In this document: positions 18,459-26,451 of the stretch, piece after piece
Layout: each line of letters starts with the position of its first letter
How positions within the stretch are numbered: the stretch's first letter is position 1
Origin: Shimia sp. R10_1
GTDB lineage: Bacteria; Pseudomonadota; Alphaproteobacteria; Rhodobacterales; Rhodobacteraceae
Length of the DNA: 64,000 nt
Direction: 5' to 3'
NCBI RefSeq assembly: GCF_017744095.1
Contig: NZ_JAGHQX010000005.1
Span: forward strand, 1 to 64,000
The notes under the pieces: generated by a model
Database searches by the model: none
Seen by the model: only the letters and a program-made list of their open reading frames with translations
Told to the model about the DNA's origin: nothing
Position numbers and translations under genes: made by a program

Positions 18459-18474
18459 GTAACCTAATGGTTAC
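18459..18474. promoter_or_regulatory. Putative TetR-family operator, copy 4
   Basis: GTAACCTAATGGTTAC fits GTAAC-N6-GTTAC exactly and lies just upstream of the minus-strand aldo/keto reductase start at 18432. Confidence 0.7.
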
Positions 18475-18547
18475 TTATGGTCTCGTCAAACCAAACTGTC
18501 TCCGGATTTAAGGTTGATTTTTGTTGTCTAATTTGCCATGAATTGAT

Positions 18548-18563
18548 GTAACCAGTTAGTTAC
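18548..18563. promoter_or_regulatory. Putative TetR-family operator, copy 5
   Basis: GTAACCAGTTAGTTAC fits GTAAC-N6-GTTAC exactly and lies 14 bp upstream of the CoA-transferase start at 18577, positioned to block transcription. Its left 11 bases are identical to copy 3 upstream of the importer operon. Confidence 0.7.
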
Positions 18564-18576
18564 ATATGAGAGTCGA

Positions 18577-20160
18577 ATGACCAAGCTTATGACAGCGCGC
18601 GAGGCGGCAAACCTAATTCCGGACGAGGCAGTCCTTGCTGTAAATTCCTCTTCAGGTCTGTGTTGCCCTGATGCGCTTCTGCAAGGCTTGGGAGAGAGGT
18701 TCGATGAAGAGGCTGCACCCAAAAATCTGACGTCTATTCATCCGATTGCTGCTGGCGACATGTTTGGCACGAAGGGTGTGGACCATATTGCCAAGCCCGG
18801 CCTGCTGAGCAGGATCATTGGTGGCTCATATCCGTCCGGACCTTCCAAAGCGGAGCCGCCCAAGATTTGGCAAATGATCACGGCGGAGCAAGTTCGGGCC
18901 TATAACGTGCCATCGGGCATTATTTTTGACATGCTGCGCGAGGCAGCCGCCAAACGCCCCGGTGTGCTGACCAAGGTTGGCATGGAAACCTTTGTCGATC
19001 CAGATATCGAAGGCTGCGCAATGAATGGCGCAGCGCGCGAAGAGGCGATTGTGGAGCGCAAGAGCTTTGATGGCGAAGACTGGCTCTACTTCAAAGCCAT
19101 TGCGCCAAATGTTGCGATGATCCGGGCCACCACCGCAGACGAAAAAGGCAATCTGAGTTTTGAGCAGGAAGGCGCGTATCTGGGCGCGATGGAGATGGCA
19201 CTGGCTGTTCGCAACAATGGCGGTGTGGTGATTGCACAGGTCAAGCGTGTCGGTGCTGCCGGGTCCATCCGCCCTCACGATGTGCATGTCCCTGGAATTC
19301 TGGTGGACGTGATTGTTGAGGCGCCAGACCAGCTTCAGACAACTGCGACGGAATATGATCCTGCGATTTCAGGGGAACTTATCCGCCCACTCGATAGCTT
19401 CCGCACTGCCGAGTTTAATGTGGGCAAGGTGATTGCGCGCCGTGTGGCCCAAGAGCTCAAAGATGGTTGGGCGGTGAACATCGGTTTTGGTATTTCCGCC
19501 AATGTGCCGCGCATCATGGTCGAAGAAGGGCTGCATGGCTCCGTGACCTGGATGATTGAACAGGGCGCTGTTGGCGGCATTCCGCTTCTGGATTTCAAGT
19601 TCGGCTGCTCTGCCAATGCCGAAGCCTTTGTCGCATCACCGCATCAGTTCTGCTATTTCCAGGCGGGTGGTTTTGATGCCTCTCTCCTGTCATTTCTCGA
19701 AGTGGACAAGCACGGCTCGGTCAATGTTTCGCGCTTGTCAGCGATCCCGCACCGCACCGCAGGTTCCGGTGGTTTTGTCGACATCACGACACGCGCGCGC
19801 AAGATTGTGTTCTCTGGTAACTTCAATGCCGGTGCGAAGATGAGCATCGAAGAGGGGCAGCTGAAGATCCATCAGGAGGGCAAGGTCGCCAAGTTCGTGA
19901 ATGAAGTGGATCAAATTTCCTTCTCTGGCAAAAAGGCGCGGGCACAGGGGCAGGACATCACCTATGTCACCGAGCGCTGCGTGATCCGCCTGACGGATCA
20001 GGGGCTGATGGTCACTGAAATCGCGCCGGGTATTGATTTGCAACGTGATGTTCTGGATCAGGCTGCAACGCCGCTGTTGGTCGCGGACGATCTTAAAACC
20101 ATGGATGCCGCACTGTTTGATCCGGCATTGATGGGGCTGACCCTGGCCGCAGAAGGATGA
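18577..20160 (+). CDS. Acyl-CoA:acetate/3-ketoacid CoA-transferase (fused alpha-beta, family I)
   Basis: This 527-residue protein joins both halves of a family I CoA-transferase. The alpha half opens with TAREAANLIPDEAVLAVN. The beta half carries the E-x-G-x-x-G motif in IEQGAVGG, with likely catalytic Glu328. Relatives include YdiF and propionate/3-ketoacid CoA-transferases. It activates a carboxylic acid to its CoA ester with an acyl-CoA donor, giving the bridge from the oxidative steps to the acyl-CoA enzymes. It leads the operon CoA-transferase, enoyl-CoA hydratase, Dabb protein, glycerate kinase-like. Confidence 0.9.
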   Translation: MTKLMTAREAANLIPDEAVLAVNSSSGLCCPDALLQGLGERFDEEAAPKNLTSIHPIAAGDMFGTKGVDHIAKPGLLSRIIGGSYPSGPSKAEPPKIWQMITAEQVRAYNVPSGIIFDMLREAAAKRPGVLTKVGMETFVDPDIEGCAMNGAAREEAIVERKSFDGEDWLYFKAIAPNVAMIRATTADEKGNLSFEQEGAYLGAMEMALAVRNNGGVVIAQVKRVGAAGSIRPHDVHVPGILVDVIVEAPDQLQTTATEYDPAISGELIRPLDSFRTAEFNVGKVIARRVAQELKDGWAVNIGFGISANVPRIMVEEGLHGSVTWMIEQGAVGGIPLLDFKFGCSANAEAFVASPHQFCYFQAGGFDASLLSFLEVDKHGSVNVSRLSAIPHRTAGSGGFVDITTRARKIVFSGNFNAGAKMSIEEGQLKIHQEGKVAKFVNEVDQISFSGKKARAQGQDITYVTERCVIRLTDQGLMVTEIAPGIDLQRDVLDQAATPLLVADDLKTMDAALFDPALMGLTLAAEG

Positions 20161-20927
20161 GTTTCCTCCGGCTCGAAATCGCTGAGGGGATCGCGCATCT
20201 GACCTTGGTGCGTCCAGAGCGGTTAAACGCTCTGACCCAGGAAATGATGGATGATCTTCTGACGGTCTGTCGCCAGATTGAACGCGCTGAGGACGCGCAT
20301 GTCGTGATCCTCAGTGGTGAAGGGCGTGCATTTTGTGCTGGGGGAGATATTGATGCCTGGTCGGATTTGTCAGCGCAGGATTTCTCGCGCCACTGGTTGC
20401 GCGATGGGCATCAGGCGCTCGACGCATTGGCGCGTTTGCGCCAACCTGTGATTGCCGTCCTCAATGGCCATGCGCTTGGCGGAGGTCTTGAACTGGCCGC
20501 CTGTGCCGATCTGCGTATTGCTGAGGAACACATTCGCATAGGCCAGCCAGAGCCGGGGCTGGGCGTGATACCGGGATGGTCCGGGACGCAGCGTGCTGCG
20601 CGCCGCTTTGGTGCGCAGGTCTTGAGGCGCATGGCGCTCTTTGGGGAAATTTTTACGGCACAGCAGGCACTTGAAATCGGGTTGGTGGATCAGCTTGCCC
20701 CAAGCGGTGATGGGCTCACACAGGCTCGCGCATTGGCGGGGACACTGCGCCATCGCGGCCCAGTTGCCACAGAACTCGCCAAGATGATGATCAATGCCGC
20801 CGAAGGCGAAGAGCGGGAGCGGGTGATCGATGCGTTTGCGGGGCGTATCGCGGCCTCTCAGCCTGAACTTCAGCGGGGCCTTGACGCCTTCAAGGTGCGC
20901 CGCAAACCCGATTTCTGGGAGCGCTGA
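20157..20927 (+). CDS. Enoyl-CoA hydratase/isomerase (crotonase) family protein
   Basis: This 256-residue crotonase has the oxyanion-hole segments VILSGEGRAFCAGGDIDAW and LNGHALGGGLELAACADLRI. The usual second catalytic Glu region reads IGQPEPGLGVIPGWSGTQRAAR. It hydrates, isomerises or cleaves a CoA-bound intermediate. Its start overlaps the CoA-transferase stop by 4 bp (ATGA), so the two are coupled and probably act in sequence. Confidence 0.9.
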   Translation: MSFLRLEIAEGIAHLTLVRPERLNALTQEMMDDLLTVCRQIERAEDAHVVILSGEGRAFCAGGDIDAWSDLSAQDFSRHWLRDGHQALDALARLRQPVIAVLNGHALGGGLELAACADLRIAEEHIRIGQPEPGLGVIPGWSGTQRAARRFGAQVLRRMALFGEIFTAQQALEIGLVDQLAPSGDGLTQARALAGTLRHRGPVATELAKMMINAAEGEERERVIDAFAGRIAASQPELQRGLDAFKVRRKPDFWER

Positions 20928-20972
20928 GCACGGCGAAACACACCACAGTATTTGACAAATCGGGAGGAAAGC

Positions 20973-21284
20973 ATGATCCGTCACCTTGTCCACCTGCGCT
21001 TTCGCGCGGATGTTACGCAGACACAGAAAAACGCCCTATACGAAGAGTTGGCTGGGCTATCGAACCACATTTCTGGGATTGTTGATTTTCAACACCGCAA
21101 AAATGTTTCTGTTGAAACGCCTCTGGTGCGGGATTTCCTCGATATGTTCTGGTTTGATTTTGCCGATACGGCAACACGAGATCTGTATCTTGAGGACAGC
21201 CAGCATCAGGCGATAGGCGCCAAAATTGTGGCGTGCCTTGAAGGTGGCGCGGACGGCGTATTTGTCTGCGACATCGCGCTATGA
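20973..21284 (+). CDS. Dabb (stress-responsive A/B barrel) domain protein
   Basis: This 103-residue protein starts MIRHLVHLRFRADV and has VDFQHRKNVSVE and DMFWFDFADTATRDLYLED, typical of dimeric alpha/beta barrel (Dabb) proteins. GGGAGG fixes the ATG at 20973; an upstream TTG frame lacks support. Some family members are cyclases or lyases of polyketide-like compounds, others have unknown roles. It overlaps the next gene by 4 bp. Confidence 0.8.
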   Translation: MIRHLVHLRFRADVTQTQKNALYEELAGLSNHISGIVDFQHRKNVSVETPLVRDFLDMFWFDFADTATRDLYLEDSQHQAIGAKIVACLEGGADGVFVCDIAL

Positions 21285-22558
21285 TGCCAAACGCTTCGTT
21301 TCTGACTTCGCTGTTTGAAGCAGCGGTTGATGCGGCCGATCCGATGTCTGCGCTACGCCCTCACGTGCCTGCCCCGCCAAAGGGCCGCACTGTGGTGATC
21401 GGTGCAGGCAAGGGGGCGGCCCAATTGGCCAGCGCGTTTGAAACGCTTTGGGACGAGGCAGGACATGGGCCACTGTCCGGCGTTGTGGTTACGCGATATG
21501 GCTATGCAACGCCCTGCAAATACATAGAAGTTCTAGAAGCGGCTCATCCGGTGCCTGACGAAGCAGGGCTGCACGCGACAAAGGCGCTGTTTGAGTCCGT
21601 TGAGGATCTTGGTCCCGACGATCTGGTTGTGGCACTGATTTGCGGAGGCGGTTCGTCCCTTTTACCGTGCCCGCCCAGTGGGCTGACCTTGGCCGATGAG
21701 CAAGGTCTGAACGAGGCATTGCTGGCGTCGGGTGCCCCCATTTCGGCCATGAACGCCATTCGCAAACATGTCAGCGGCATTAAGGGTGGGCGACTTGCCG
21801 CAGCGGCCTTCCCGGCCCGGGTGGTGAGCTTGGTCGTGTCTGATGTGCCCGGCGATGATCCGGCGCAGGTGGCGTCTGGGCCGACGGTGCCCGATGATGT
21901 TAGCCAAGCGACCGCGCTAGATCTGATAAGCAGCCATGCCATTGATCTGCCTGATCACATCTTGCGTCATATTGCCAGCGATCAGGCGCGGGCCCCGGCT
22001 TCTGACGCGCTGGAATTCCAAAAGAATTCAGTCACGGTGATCGCCTCTGCGGATCTGTCACTGAAAGCGGCTGCACAGGTGGCCGAAGCTGCGGGCATTC
22101 CAGCTGTGATCCTTTCGGATGCGATGGAAGGCGAGGCGCGCGAAGTGGCCAAGGTTCATGCGGCGATGGCACGTGATGTCGTGCATCGCGCGCGTCCCTT
22201 CACCGCACCTGTGGTTTTGTTGTCGGGCGGTGAAACCACAGTGACCTTGCGGGGCAGCGGAGGAAAAGGCGGGCGCAACAGCGAGTTCCTTTTGTCGTTT
22301 GCCAAAGAGGTTGACGGGCTTTCAGGGATCTGCGCAATGGCCGCGGACACCGATGGCATTGATGGCTCGGAAGACAACGCAGGCGCGTTTGCTGATGGCA
22401 CCTCCGCGGCCCGTATGCGCGCAGCAGGACGCGACCCTGCTGCAGATCTGGCTGCGAACAACGCCTATTGCGCTTTTGAAGCGGTTGCGGACCTTTATGT
22501 TCCCGGTCCCACGGGGACGAATGTCAATGATTTCAGAGCCATACTACTGAAGCCCTGA
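21281..22558 (+). CDS. Glycerate 2-kinase / DUF4147-MOFRL family protein
   Basis: This 425-residue protein has an N-terminal DUF4147-like domain (VIGAGKGAAQLASAFE, LICGGGSSLLPCP) and a C-terminal MOFRL domain (LLSGGETTVTLRGSGGKGGRNSEF, DTDGIDGSEDNAGAF). These enzymes phosphorylate D-glycerate to 2-phosphoglycerate, and are often misnamed hydroxypyruvate reductases. A glycerate-yielding branch would tie the pathway to central metabolism. It is the last gene of the operon. Confidence 0.87.
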   Translation: MMPNASFLTSLFEAAVDAADPMSALRPHVPAPPKGRTVVIGAGKGAAQLASAFETLWDEAGHGPLSGVVVTRYGYATPCKYIEVLEAAHPVPDEAGLHATKALFESVEDLGPDDLVVALICGGGSSLLPCPPSGLTLADEQGLNEALLASGAPISAMNAIRKHVSGIKGGRLAAAAFPARVVSLVVSDVPGDDPAQVASGPTVPDDVSQATALDLISSHAIDLPDHILRHIASDQARAPASDALEFQKNSVTVIASADLSLKAAAQVAEAAGIPAVILSDAMEGEAREVAKVHAAMARDVVHRARPFTAPVVLLSGGETTVTLRGSGGKGGRNSEFLLSFAKEVDGLSGICAMAADTDGIDGSEDNAGAFADGTSAARMRAAGRDPAADLAANNAYCAFEAVADLYVPGPTGTNVNDFRAILLKP

Positions 22559-22650
22559 CAGAGTAGAGCGCCATGGCGACCCAAATATGAGATGCGCCAA
22601 TGGTCTGGCCCCGTCGAATTTTCAGCGAGGCCGGACCAACGTTGAGCCTG

Positions 22651-22675
22651 AGGTGTGTTGCACCTGCGTTTTTTT
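22651..22675 (+). terminator. Probable terminator after the glycerate kinase-like gene
   Basis: AGGTG and CACCT form a short stem with a TGTTG loop, then GCG and seven T residues. The T-run overlaps the stop codon of the convergent gene at 22674. The stem is short, so confidence is moderate. Confidence 0.5.
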
Positions 22676-23708
22676 AGACCTCGATAAGCCCGCGATCTGC
22701 TAGGGTTTTCCAAAGCGCATCTGGGATTTCGGTATTGAACCAGTTGATGTTCTGCTCGACGTGCTGGCGAGATTGCGCCCCCATCACGACAGCGGAGATT
22801 TGAGCGTGGCGCAGTGGAAATTGGATCGCCGCTGCTGCCAGTGGCACATCAAATTCGTCACAGACCGTGCGCAATTTCTCTGCCTTTTCAATCATGTCGG
22901 CTGGTGCTTCGGCATAGTTATAGCGTCGTATTTCTCCGGGTTTGGAGACAAGTATGCCAGAGTTGAAAACGCCGCCCACAACCAAAGCCACATCCCGCTG
23001 TTTTGCTAAGGGTAGGAAATCGCGCAATGCGTCCTGATCCAGAAGAGAGTAGCGACCCGCCAGCAGGCAACAATCCAGATCGGTTTCCTCTAGTGAATCT
23101 CGGATCACTTCCCACTCATTCACCCCCAGGCCAAAGCCTTTGATGTTGCCGTTGCGCTTGAGCTCGTTAAGGGCATTGAACCCGCCGCCATAAGTCAGGT
23201 CCCGCCAATGCAGATCGTGACGCTCTGCATGGGTGGTGCGACCGATGTCGTGCACATATAACAAATCGATCTCCGGGAAGCCGAACCGTTGTTGGCTGTC
23301 CTCAAAACTGCGCATGATGGCATCATAAGTGTAGTCAAAAACCTCAGCAAACCGCATGCCATTGCCCCAACCCGGATCTTTCGGATTCTTGGGGGGCAGA
23401 GGCGGTAGCGGAGCGCCGGCACGCTCGGATTTCATCAGGCGCCCAACCTTGGTGGACAAAACGGTGTCCGTGCGCTCAAAATCAACTTCGCGCAGTTTTT
23501 GGCCGATCACATGTTCGGAGCGCCCCAGCCCATACATTGGTGCGGTGTCGAAGTATCGAATGCCTGCGTCCCATGCCGCATCCAAGGCGTCTGTGGCCTC
23601 TGGTGTGGAAACCTGAGTAAACATGCCACCCAAGGGCGCGCCACCGAATCCGAGCGCCGTGACTGACAAACCCGTATTGCCCAATCTGACTTTGCTGTCT
23701 GCTTTCAT
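22674..23708 (-). CDS. Aldo/keto reductase, L-fucose/D-threo-aldose dehydrogenase type (second paralogue)
   Basis: This 344-residue AKR has GGAPLGGMF, YFDTAPMYGLGRSE (catalytic Tyr), TKVGRLMKS (Lys) and YVHDIGR (His). It is close in motif order to the protein at 4430-5446. ATG 23708 is preceded by AAAGGAAAG; the frame stays open to 23768 without support. It is the last gene of the second sugar module and is likely to oxidise the imported aldose to a lactone with NAD(P). L-fucose or D-arabinose type substrates are suggested by family only. Confidence 0.86.
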   Translation of the reverse strand: MKADSKVRLGNTGLSVTALGFGGAPLGGMFTQVSTPEATDALDAAWDAGIRYFDTAPMYGLGRSEHVIGQKLREVDFERTDTVLSTKVGRLMKSERAGAPLPPLPPKNPKDPGWGNGMRFAEVFDYTYDAIMRSFEDSQQRFGFPEIDLLYVHDIGRTTHAERHDLHWRDLTYGGGFNALNELKRNGNIKGFGLGVNEWEVIRDSLEETDLDCCLLAGRYSLLDQDALRDFLPLAKQRDVALVVGGVFNSGILVSKPGEIRRYNYAEAPADMIEKAEKLRTVCDEFDVPLAAAAIQFPLRHAQISAVVMGAQSRQHVEQNINWFNTEIPDALWKTLADRGLIEV

Positions 23709-23785
23709 AGTCTTTCCTTTGAAATTGGCGCAGGAACGGTGTTGATCGTTCCTACGTTTCTCGTTCAACCGGTGGCTTGTGGGCG

Positions 23786-24814
23786 CTAGCCTTTGCCCCC
23801 GCTGCGCGCTTTAACAAAGCTGTCAAACCCGACCGCAACGACAATGATGAAACCGACAATGATCAGTTGCCAGTAGGATTGAATGTTCAGCATCACAAGT
23901 CCATTGATCAGCACACCAATGGTCAAGGCGCCGATGATTGTCCCTGCGATTGTGCCGATGCCGCCAAACAGGCTGGTGCCGCCAATCACCACTGATGCAA
24001 TGACCCGCAGCTCATAGGACATGCCCGCTGTCGCCTCCGCGGAGTTCAGGCGCGCGGTCAGGATAAACCCCGCCAACCCAGCGAGCACACCAATCATGAT
24101 GTAAACGCCCATCAGAGTTTTTTCGACATTGATGCCGGCAAGATTGGCTGCCTCTTCATTGCCGCCAACCGCATAAACATGGCGTCCAAAGTTGGTGAAT
24201 TTCAACGTCAGCGCTGCTGCAGAGGCGATCAGAACAAAGAAGATAGCAGGAACGGGTATTCCCAAAATATCGCCACGGCCAAAAGAGCGATAAACACCAT
24301 CAAAGCCACTGATTGGACCCCCGTCTCCGATCAGCAGTGTCAATCCGCGATAGATCGACATTCCGCCCAATGTCACAACAAAAGCCGGGATTTTGAAATG
24401 CGCGATGGCGTACCCTTGTATGCATCCAGCGAACAGACCCACACCCAGTGCGGTTGCCAGCGCCAAACCCCAGCCATATCCAGCCTCCGCGGCACCAAAT
24501 CCGCCGCCGCCTCCCCCGGTCGCGACCCACGCTGCCGACATGCCACACAGGGCAAGCAACGATCCGACTGACAAGTCGATACCGGCTGTCAGGATGACAA
24601 AGGTCATGCCCACGGCCAAGAGACCGTAAATAGAGACTTCCGTTAGGATATTGAGCATGTTTCGCGTCGACAGAAAACGATCATTGGCGATGCCGAAGCC
24701 GATCACCAGAATGATCAGAAAGATCAGTGGAGCAAACTTCGCAAACAGCGCCCAATAGTCTGTTTTTTTCTCCGCATTTTTGTAGTTCGCATTTGCTTGA
24801 CTTGCCGAACTCAT
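23786..24814 (-). CDS. Sugar ABC transporter permease (CUT2, RbsC-like)
   Basis: This 342-residue multi-spanning protein contains FVILTAGIDLSVGSLLALCG, FKIPAFVVTLGGMSIYRG and VIGGTSLFGGIGTIAGTIIG, the standard RbsC segments. A Gly-rich stretch after residue 90 gives a flexible loop. GGAGGAG precedes the ATG. Only one permease is present, so the channel is probably a homodimer, unlike the importer of region 1. Confidence 0.9.
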   Translation of the reverse strand: MSSASQANANYKNAEKKTDYWALFAKFAPLIFLIILVIGFGIANDRFLSTRNMLNILTEVSIYGLLAVGMTFVILTAGIDLSVGSLLALCGMSAAWVATGGGGGGFGAAEAGYGWGLALATALGVGLFAGCIQGYAIAHFKIPAFVVTLGGMSIYRGLTLLIGDGGPISGFDGVYRSFGRGDILGIPVPAIFFVLIASAAALTLKFTNFGRHVYAVGGNEEAANLAGINVEKTLMGVYIMIGVLAGLAGFILTARLNSAEATAGMSYELRVIASVVIGGTSLFGGIGTIAGTIIGALTIGVLINGLVMLNIQSYWQLIIVGFIIVVAVGFDSFVKARSGGKG

Positions 24815-24834
24815 AACACTCCTCCTTCGTGTAC

Positions 24835-26385
24835 TTAGTTGGCGACAGCCAGAGTCAGATCCTCTGACGCGCCTGTTTGACTGAGGATCGAGGGCGACAT
24901 GTATCGCATCAGCTGTTCCTCATTGGCTTCGGTTTGATGGAATTCTCCCGTCAAGCGCCCCTCGCAGAAGGTATAAATCCTGTCGCTCACACTCAGAATC
25001 TCGGGCAGTTCTGATGAGATGACGATGACGGCCACACCAGACTTCGCCATTTCGAAAAGCAGCCTGTGCACTTCGACCTTGGCGCCGATATCAACGCCAC
25101 GGGTTGGTTCATCCACAATCAGAACCTTGGGGTTGGTCGCCATCCAGCGCGCCAGTAGAAGCTTCTGCTGATTGCCGCCTGAAAGGGTTTTGATGGGTTG
25201 GTCTTTGTTGGCGAGTCTCACGTTCAACGCATCAATGTAGCTATCCACGAGCGCGTTTTCCGCCTTTTCGTTGATGAAGCCGTTTGAAGAGATGCGCCCC
25301 AAGTTCGAAACAGAAACATTGTGCTTGCAAGACAGGTCGAGAAACAGACCCTGCGCCTTTCGATCTTCGGGCACCAGGGCAATACCTGCTTTAATGGCGT
25401 CGAGGCTGTTTTGAATTGAGACAGGTTCACCGTTGATCCGAATGTCACCGGTTGTTCCGAGGGGGGCACCAAACAGTGTTCGGGCCAGATCCGTGCGGCC
25501 AGCCCCGACCAGTCCTGCAAGGCCGACAATCTCTCCCGCTGCTGCAGTCATGGAAATTTTCTTGAGCACAACTGCTGCGGCAGCCAATGAGGATTGGTTT
25601 GTAAGGTTCTCAATCTCAAGCACCACATCGCCCGGTGCCTGACTCGCGCGGCGCTCAAACAGGCTTTCCATTGAGCGCCCGACCATCATTGAGATGATTT
25701 GATCTTCGTCTACGTCATCTACACGCCCGGACGTGATAAATTGTCCGTCGCGCAAAATCGTGTATCGATCACAGCATTCGAACACTTCGTTCAAGCGGTG
25801 GGTCACGATGATGACCGAAACGCCCTCTGCTTTCAGGTCGGCGATGATGCTTTGAAGTTGTTCGATTTCTCGGCGACTGAGCGCGGCAGTTGGTTCGTCC
25901 ATGATGATGAGCTTGGCGTCCATCGTCAGCGCCCGTGCGATTTCCACTAGCTGTTGTTCGCCCACGCTCAAGTCGCGCACTTTGGTGGCGGGATTCATCT
26001 CGATGCCCAGTTTGTCTGTCACCGCCTTGGCCGCTTTGCGCATGGCTGAATGATCAATGAAAAAGCCGCCCGAATGCACCTCTCGTCCTGCAAAAATATT
26101 GTCGGCGATCGACATGTCAGGAAAGAGTGTGAATTCTTGGTAGATTGTTGCGATCCCAGCTTCTTGGGCGTCTTGCGGTGTGTGAAAATGCTGGACTTGG
26201 CCATCAAATTCAATGGTGCCTGTATCGGCCGGTTGCGCACCGGACAGGATCTTTAGCAGGGTCGACTTGCCTGCACCGTTTTCCCCTAAGAGCGCGTGAA
26301 CTTCACCCTTTCCAACGGACAGGTTCACGCCATCCAATGCAACGACACCTGGAAAAAACTTACCTATGCCTTTGAGTTTAATCAT
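24835..26385 (-). CDS. Sugar ABC transporter ATP-binding protein (CUT2, RbsA-like)
   Basis: This 516-residue protein has two fused nucleotide-binding domains. The first has GENGAGKSTLLK, LSVGEQQLVEIARAL and IIMDEPTAALS. The second has GLVGAGRTDL, LSGGNQQKLLLARW and LIVDEPTRGVDIGAK. Here the second Walker B Glu is intact, unlike the paralogue at 9752. A GGGGAGGGG site precedes the ATG. It energises import with the permease 20 bp downstream. Confidence 0.92.
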   Translation of the reverse strand: MIKLKGIGKFFPGVVALDGVNLSVGKGEVHALLGENGAGKSTLLKILSGAQPADTGTIEFDGQVQHFHTPQDAQEAGIATIYQEFTLFPDMSIADNIFAGREVHSGGFFIDHSAMRKAAKAVTDKLGIEMNPATKVRDLSVGEQQLVEIARALTMDAKLIIMDEPTAALSRREIEQLQSIIADLKAEGVSVIIVTHRLNEVFECCDRYTILRDGQFITSGRVDDVDEDQIISMMVGRSMESLFERRASQAPGDVVLEIENLTNQSSLAAAAVVLKKISMTAAAGEIVGLAGLVGAGRTDLARTLFGAPLGTTGDIRINGEPVSIQNSLDAIKAGIALVPEDRKAQGLFLDLSCKHNVSVSNLGRISSNGFINEKAENALVDSYIDALNVRLANKDQPIKTLSGGNQQKLLLARWMATNPKVLIVDEPTRGVDIGAKVEVHRLLFEMAKSGVAVIVISSELPEILSVSDRIYTFCEGRLTGEFHQTEANEEQLMRYMSPSILSQTGASEDLTLAVAN

Positions 26386-26414
26386 TTCCCCTCCCCAGCA
26401 GATCTTTCGTCGTC

Positions 26415-26442
26415 GGCAGGAAACGGAGGCCCGTTTCCTGCC
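26415..26442 (-). other. Intercistronic stem-loop after the binding-protein gene
   Basis: GGCAGGAAAC (26415-26424) and GTTTCCTGCC (26433-26442) form a perfect 10-bp stem with an 8-base loop and no T-run. It lies directly after the binding-protein stop and before the ATPase gene, where it probably stabilises the upstream mRNA segment and reduces read-through. Confidence 0.75.
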
Positions 26443-26451
26443 ATCGTCAAA

